Part shown: positions 60,737 to 64,000 of the stretch, piece after piece
Layout: the number at the start of each line of letters is the position of its first letter
How positions within the stretch are numbered: the stretch's first letter is position 1
Assembly (NCBI GenBank): GCA_019914995.1
Contig: CM034131.1
Coordinates: 7,844,501-7,908,500, forward strand
Direction: 5' to 3'
Length of the DNA: 64,000 bases
Source: Acanthochlamys bracteata
Taxonomy: Eukaryota; Streptophyta; Magnoliopsida; Pandanales; Velloziaceae
Notes under the pieces: generated by a model
What the model saw: the letters and a program-made list of their open reading frames with translations, nothing else
Databases searched by the model: none
Told to the model about the DNA's origin: nothing
Program-made: the position numbers and the translations under genes

Positions 60737-61518
60737 TTATACAATAGGTCCTCCCTTCACGTACTCAGTGAAGGCAAGTGCAACGAGCCCAAGCATAGCG
60801 AACCTTCCGTTCCACAGCTCTGCCTCCGGCGACATCAGGCCTCCAGTCTTTGACTCCGCTCTCTCTCCTCTAAACAGCGGCACAAGGGATGCTGCAGTGA
60901 GCAAAGCCATGACATAGAAGAACCACGGTATACCTCCGTTAGTGATCTGTTGCACCAGGTCTTGTCCTCTAGCTGCCTCGACGGCAACAGCTGAAACGAA
61001 GCCGATCATTGCGAGACGGCCGTTGATTCTCTCGGGTGCTGGGCCACTGAATGCAAAGATGTCTGAGAACTTTGTGCTCACCTGTAAAATCATCCATCGT
61101 TAATTCATCAGACCATGGGTAAATACTACGAAATTGCATTATATTATGGCATGTTGATATTGACATGTGTATATATAGATGTACCTTGGGTTTTGGCTTG
61201 GAGGCAGTGGAAGGAGTAGGAGTTTGAAATTGAGCAGGCTCAGCTGTCTGAGAAACTGGTGGCTTCTGCTGTGATGACTGCCGTTGCAAGTGCAGCACAG
61301 TTAAACAGCAACCAGTTAGAGTGACAGAAAGACGATGATAATTGAATTAATACCTTTGTATATATGAAGTTCCACAATAGTAATGCATGACTACTGCTCA
61401 CCTTTGCCTGGCATCGAACGCGAAGTCCACCGAAAGCAAGCCGGTGAGAAACCGGGGACATGCGTGGTGCAGCACCGAGGAAGCATGTCTGAAAAGCTAC
61501 GACTGTCGACATTGCCAT
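60737..61518 (-). CDS. ELIP: Early light-induced protein, chloroplastic
   Basis: Thylakoid chlorophyll a/b-binding-superfamily protein made under high light, cold or de-etiolation; thought to bind free chlorophyll and carotenoids and limit photo-oxidation. Exons 61402-61518, 61185-61277 and 60737-61081 (all phase 0) give 184 residues, normal for the family. Seen: transit peptide ([20 protein letters not shown]; likely cleavage near VRCQAK), Pro-rich linker ([14 protein letters not shown], about 57-70), helix 1 with the chlorophyll-binding ERINGRLAM (87-95), a second hydrophobic helix ([19 protein letters not shown]) and helix 3 with ELWNGRFAM (158-166), ending EYVKGGPIV. No lesion. Flanked on both sides by the 110-bp direct repeat. 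Confidence 0.96.
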
Positions 61519-61635
61519 TCTCAAGTTAAACCGTTCTTGATAAAACAAGCTTAACAATGTTATAGCAGAAGTAGCTAGATTATATTGCAACTTTCCTTCA
61601 GTCGATGCTTGAAGAGAATGATGTGATATGTGTTT

Positions 61636-61765
61636 GATTTATAGACATCTGAGAGAAGGGGAATTTGTGGCGAGGAAGTAAGCCGAATCAGTCGCATTAA
61701 GAAGGGCCGCAAAAGATCTTTCGTTTCCCTCGTGGACTGAAACAAGCCACGGACGAGACGTGGAG
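61636..61765 (-). promoter_or_regulatory. ELIP promoter: TATA box and ACGT-core element
   Basis: On the minus strand GTCTATAAATC (61636-61646) is a TATA box about 120 bp before the ATG. About 115 bp further upstream, CCACGTC (complement of 61757-61763) is an ACGT-core G-box/ABRE-like element of the type bound by HY5 or ABF factors. This fits light and stress induction, but binding is inferred. Confidence 0.55.
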
Positions 61766-61884
61766 TTGCAGCAAACCATGAGCATCCTCGAAGAAGATCC
61801 AGAGTGCCCCGGTGGACGAGGTTTCGCCGTCCATGCACTTTTATACATAACTGGTCATGCGACCCATTCTATTTGCTTCTTATT

Positions 61885-62108
61885 GTGCTGAGATATTAAT
61901 TAGTACAGCATCAAAAGTTGGCCTGAGTCAACACATAAATATTTTAAATATTTTTTCTAACTATTTTAAATATTTTTCCTTATAATTAGATATCTTTTAT
62001 TATTTTAGAACTCTACTTATTTAGCATTATAAGTAGTCTATATATATGTAATTGTATTGAATAATATATGAATAAGATTGAAAGAATTTTTTATTATGGT
62101 ATCAGAGC
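61885..62108 (+). mobile_element. Copia-type LTR remnant with tRNA-iMet primer-binding site
   Basis: TGGTATCAGAGC at 62097-62108 is the classic primer-binding site complementary to initiator tRNA-Met, directly after an AT-rich stretch of about 200 bp that looks like an LTR. I see no gag or pol downstream and no second LTR. The left LTR boundary (about 61885-61915) is uncertain, and the LTR appears to end in TTA, not CA. Confidence 0.5.
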
Positions 62109-62520
62109 AAAAACTCTAGATCTAGCCGCCGCCGTCATGTAAATAACGACTGCTACGGTTAGATTCCGACCAAATTTTTCGTTGCGATCGTGAAAATACG
62201 ATTACAACGGTTAGAAATTCCGACTAGAACAAATCCGGAGATTTAATTGGATTAGATTTACAAAAAAAAAAAAAAAACTTCCGCCGTTGATAATACTGTC
62301 GCCGCTGCTTCTTGCTACAATCATCGCTGCTTCGCCGATCGCCACCACCAAACTGCTCGATTCAAGCTTTCGCCGTCGATTACCGCCACCAAGCTTTCTT
62401 CGTTGATCATCCACCAGACCTAGCTTTCGCCGTCGATCTCCATATCCAACCAAACCTTTGCCGTTCCCGCCGCACCTTTACGAGCTAAGAGCTATATATA
62501 AGAAAGCTAGGAGCTACAAC
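62109..62520 (+). mobile_element. Retrotransposon leader-like sequence with CGCCGTCGAT repeats
   Basis: Follows the primer-binding site and contains several imperfect copies of TTTCGCCGTCGAT and GCCACCACCAA-type phrases (for example 62367-62380, 62423-62436), plus poly-A at about 62261-62277. Compatible with the untranslated leader of a copia element whose coding part is lost. Confidence 0.4.
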
Positions 62521-62524
62521 TATC

Positions 62525-62643
62525 ATGTATTCGATTGGCCAACACCAAAAGAAACATATAAGAAGCACTACAACAACATTCTCATAACATACGAGCTACA
62601 GGATAAAAAGCAATATATTATTCTTTAAGGTTTAGATGTTTTT
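62525..62643 (+). repeat. Direct repeat flanking ELIP, copy 2
   Basis: Second copy of the 59893-60003 repeat, in the same orientation and 2.6 kb away, between the retrotransposon remnant and the isopentenyltransferase pseudogene. Confidence 0.85.
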
Positions 62644-62704
62644 GTTTGGAGTATTATGGCATGTTTCAATTCTTTGAAATTTTAGTTTCTCCCACTTGAT
62701 TTGG

Positions 62705-63640
62705 AGTTCCAATGAGTCAGTGTGTTTCAATGGTATACGGATATCAGAACTTTAGTTTCTCATTACTGTACCGAGTTCTCTGTCGAACTTCAATTCTAGC
62801 GTTCATTTATCTCCTTCACAATTCTCTGGTAATCTTCTTCCCTTCTCAACCTCTCCGACACCCTGAAGTACTTCCTGAACTCCGGCACTCCTATCGCTTT
62901 CTCAGTCGACATGTTCTTTCCCTCTACAGCCGCTGGAGAAGTATCTCTCCAGCTCCTCCGCTATTCCGCCCACGATCATTTCATCTAAACGTCTGTCGAG
63001 GTATTCTTCAAGAAGTTTCGGTTCCATATCTATCCAGAAAAAGCAGTAGTGGAACGGGTTGACAGATGAGAGCAGCGACTGGATGAATCAGTTAGAACTG
63101 CCGGTGAGAATCGGTAATAACAAGAAAAGAAAAATCGGAAGGGGAGAGCTCAATGGAGGAGGAACGATCAAGGGCGCCGAGGAGGTGGTAGGGAATATTG
63201 CGGCGGTCAGAGAAGGGAACCTTCTTGGTGGTGATGTCGAAGCCGGCATAGACTTGGATCTTGTCGGAGTTGATGATATCGTCGGAGAATAGTTCGGCAA
63301 GGTCAATGGACAGCATCGTCTTTCCTGTTCCCGTTGCTCTCATAATTACGACAGTTCCCTCTCAGATTCTTCTCTTTCTCATTTTTGTTGTTGTTGTTGT
63401 TGTTCAACAATGGTTTTCCAGAGTGTTCTTGTTGTTGTCTGATGATGATGGCAAGTGCAAATGGTAATAGTTTCAGCTGTGATGGTGGTGTTGCATATCA
63501 GCAGTGGCAGTGGAAGCTATGAAAGCACCGGGGACGGAGAAGGTAGGTAACAGACGGCGTCGGAGATTGAGGAAAAGAAAGAAGATGAGAGACGTTGTAG
63601 AAGAAGAGTTGCAGAGAGGTTTGGGGGAAAGAAGTCTCAT
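62705..63640 (-). pseudogene. Adenylate isopentenyltransferase (cytokinin synthesis) pseudogene
   Basis: Intact relatives (plant IPT1/3/5 type) transfer dimethylallyl to ATP/ADP, the first step of cytokinin synthesis. Pieces: a possible N-terminus (MRLLSPKPLCNSSS, near 63640), TVVIMRATGTGKTMLSIDLA, LFSDDIINSDKIQVYAGFDI, IPYHLLGALD (63355-63170), then FHYCFFWIDMEPKLLEEYLD and RRLDEMIVGGIAEELERYF (63050-62940). In a shifted frame STEKAIGVPEFRKYFRVSER (62915-62855) and a degenerate tail (VRQRTRYSNEKLKF, about 62780-62735) follow. Lesions: P-loop GATGTGK changed to RATGTGK, loss of about 60 codons between the HHLLG and CCFxW blocks (including the GGSNSYI region), frameshifts and several stops. 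No introns, as in the family. Confidence 0.85.
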
Positions 63641-63659
63641 GTAGATGATTTGGAGACAC

Positions 63660-64000
63660 GAGGACGGAATCAGAGCTCCAAAAGAAGGTAAATGCAAACA
63701 TGTGAGTTTTTTTGTATCTTATTAACAACAATGATGATAGCGGTGGCAGCAGAAGATTTTCGGGAAACTGTAAGAAGAACAGTAGTAGGAGAATGAAAAG
63801 AAAGTGGAGAAGATCAAATGCATGCCCTAATTAATTAAATTAATCGGAGCAAAGTAGAGCTTTCAAAGATTTTTGTGGTTTGATTTATTAATGAAAAGCA
63901 TGCATAAATACATATAATAATATTTTTGAGAGGAGGATAGGAGCAAATGAAGAAATCAATCAACAAGAAGGGAGACGCACGCGAGCGCCCTCTGCAACAG
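63660..64000. other. Right edge of window, no gene seen
   Basis: Upstream flank of the isopentenyltransferase pseudogene; purine-rich on +, no supported frame. Confidence 0.45.

Noticed and set aside
61575-61848. 87- and 69-codon minus-strand frames upstream of ELIP
   Set aside because: They lie across the ELIP promoter and TATA box and have no domain or plausible splice into the ELIP exons.
1-64000. tRNA, rRNA, CRISPR arrays, bacterial operons or prophage
   Set aside because: No T-loop-bearing tRNA, rRNA block or spaced direct-repeat array was seen; the window is plant nuclear DNA.

Overview
The window is nuclear DNA from a eudicot plant. Genes are split by GT-AG introns, coding islands sit in very AT-rich spacers, and the recognisable products are plant-specific (GDP-mannose epimerase, VTE3, ELIP, DUF506, MIR167, plastid pyruvate kinase). 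I cannot fix the species. Exon structures were read by eye from splice signals, reading frame and remembered family sequences; no search was run.

Layout. 1-3.5 kb (-): 5' two thirds of a guanylate-binding (GBP/atlastin-like) GTPase gene with a signal peptide and a 7-nt microexon, cut by the window edge. 3.9-5.2 kb (-): decayed PPR gene. 6.3-10.3 kb (+): intact GDP-mannose 3',5'-epimerase (GME). 14.0-15.8 kb (+): intact DUF506 gene with a uORF-bearing leader. 16-22.8 kb: gene-free, full of AT-rich MITE-like elements. 22.8-23.4 kb: unidentified coding-like fragment. 24.6-28.6 kb (-): intron-bearing pseudogene of plastid pyruvate kinase alpha. 29.5-31.9 kb (-): intact ribosomal protein L4. 33.0-33.3 kb (+): LRR fragment. 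34-35 kb: MITEs. 35.2-37.2 kb (-): heterotrimeric G-protein gamma pseudogene. 37.5-38.9 kb (+): two small proline-rich ORFs. 39.4-41.8 kb (+): intact VTE3 methyltransferase. 44.8 and 48.5 kb (-): two MIR167 hairpins. 56.7-59.1 kb (-): pseudogene of a TSJT1/aluminium-induced (DUF3700) protein. 60.7-61.5 kb (-): intact ELIP. 61.9-62.5 kb: copia-like LTR/PBS remnant. 62.7-63.6 kb (-): adenylate isopentenyltransferase pseudogene.

Functional themes. GME (ascorbate and cell-wall sugars), VTE3 (tocopherol and plastoquinone) and ELIP (thylakoid photoprotection) all touch photo-oxidative stress, but plant genes are not operonic, so the proximity need not be functional. MIR167 represses ARF6/ARF8 auxin-response factors. 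The most striking large-scale feature is that intact genes alternate with decayed ones, three of which keep their introns. This looks like a duplicated segment undergoing gene loss. The most interesting small-scale items are the same-strand MIR167 pair, the GBP microexon, the DUF506 leader ORFs, the uncharacterised proline-rich ORFs, and a ~110-bp direct repeat that brackets the ELIP gene.
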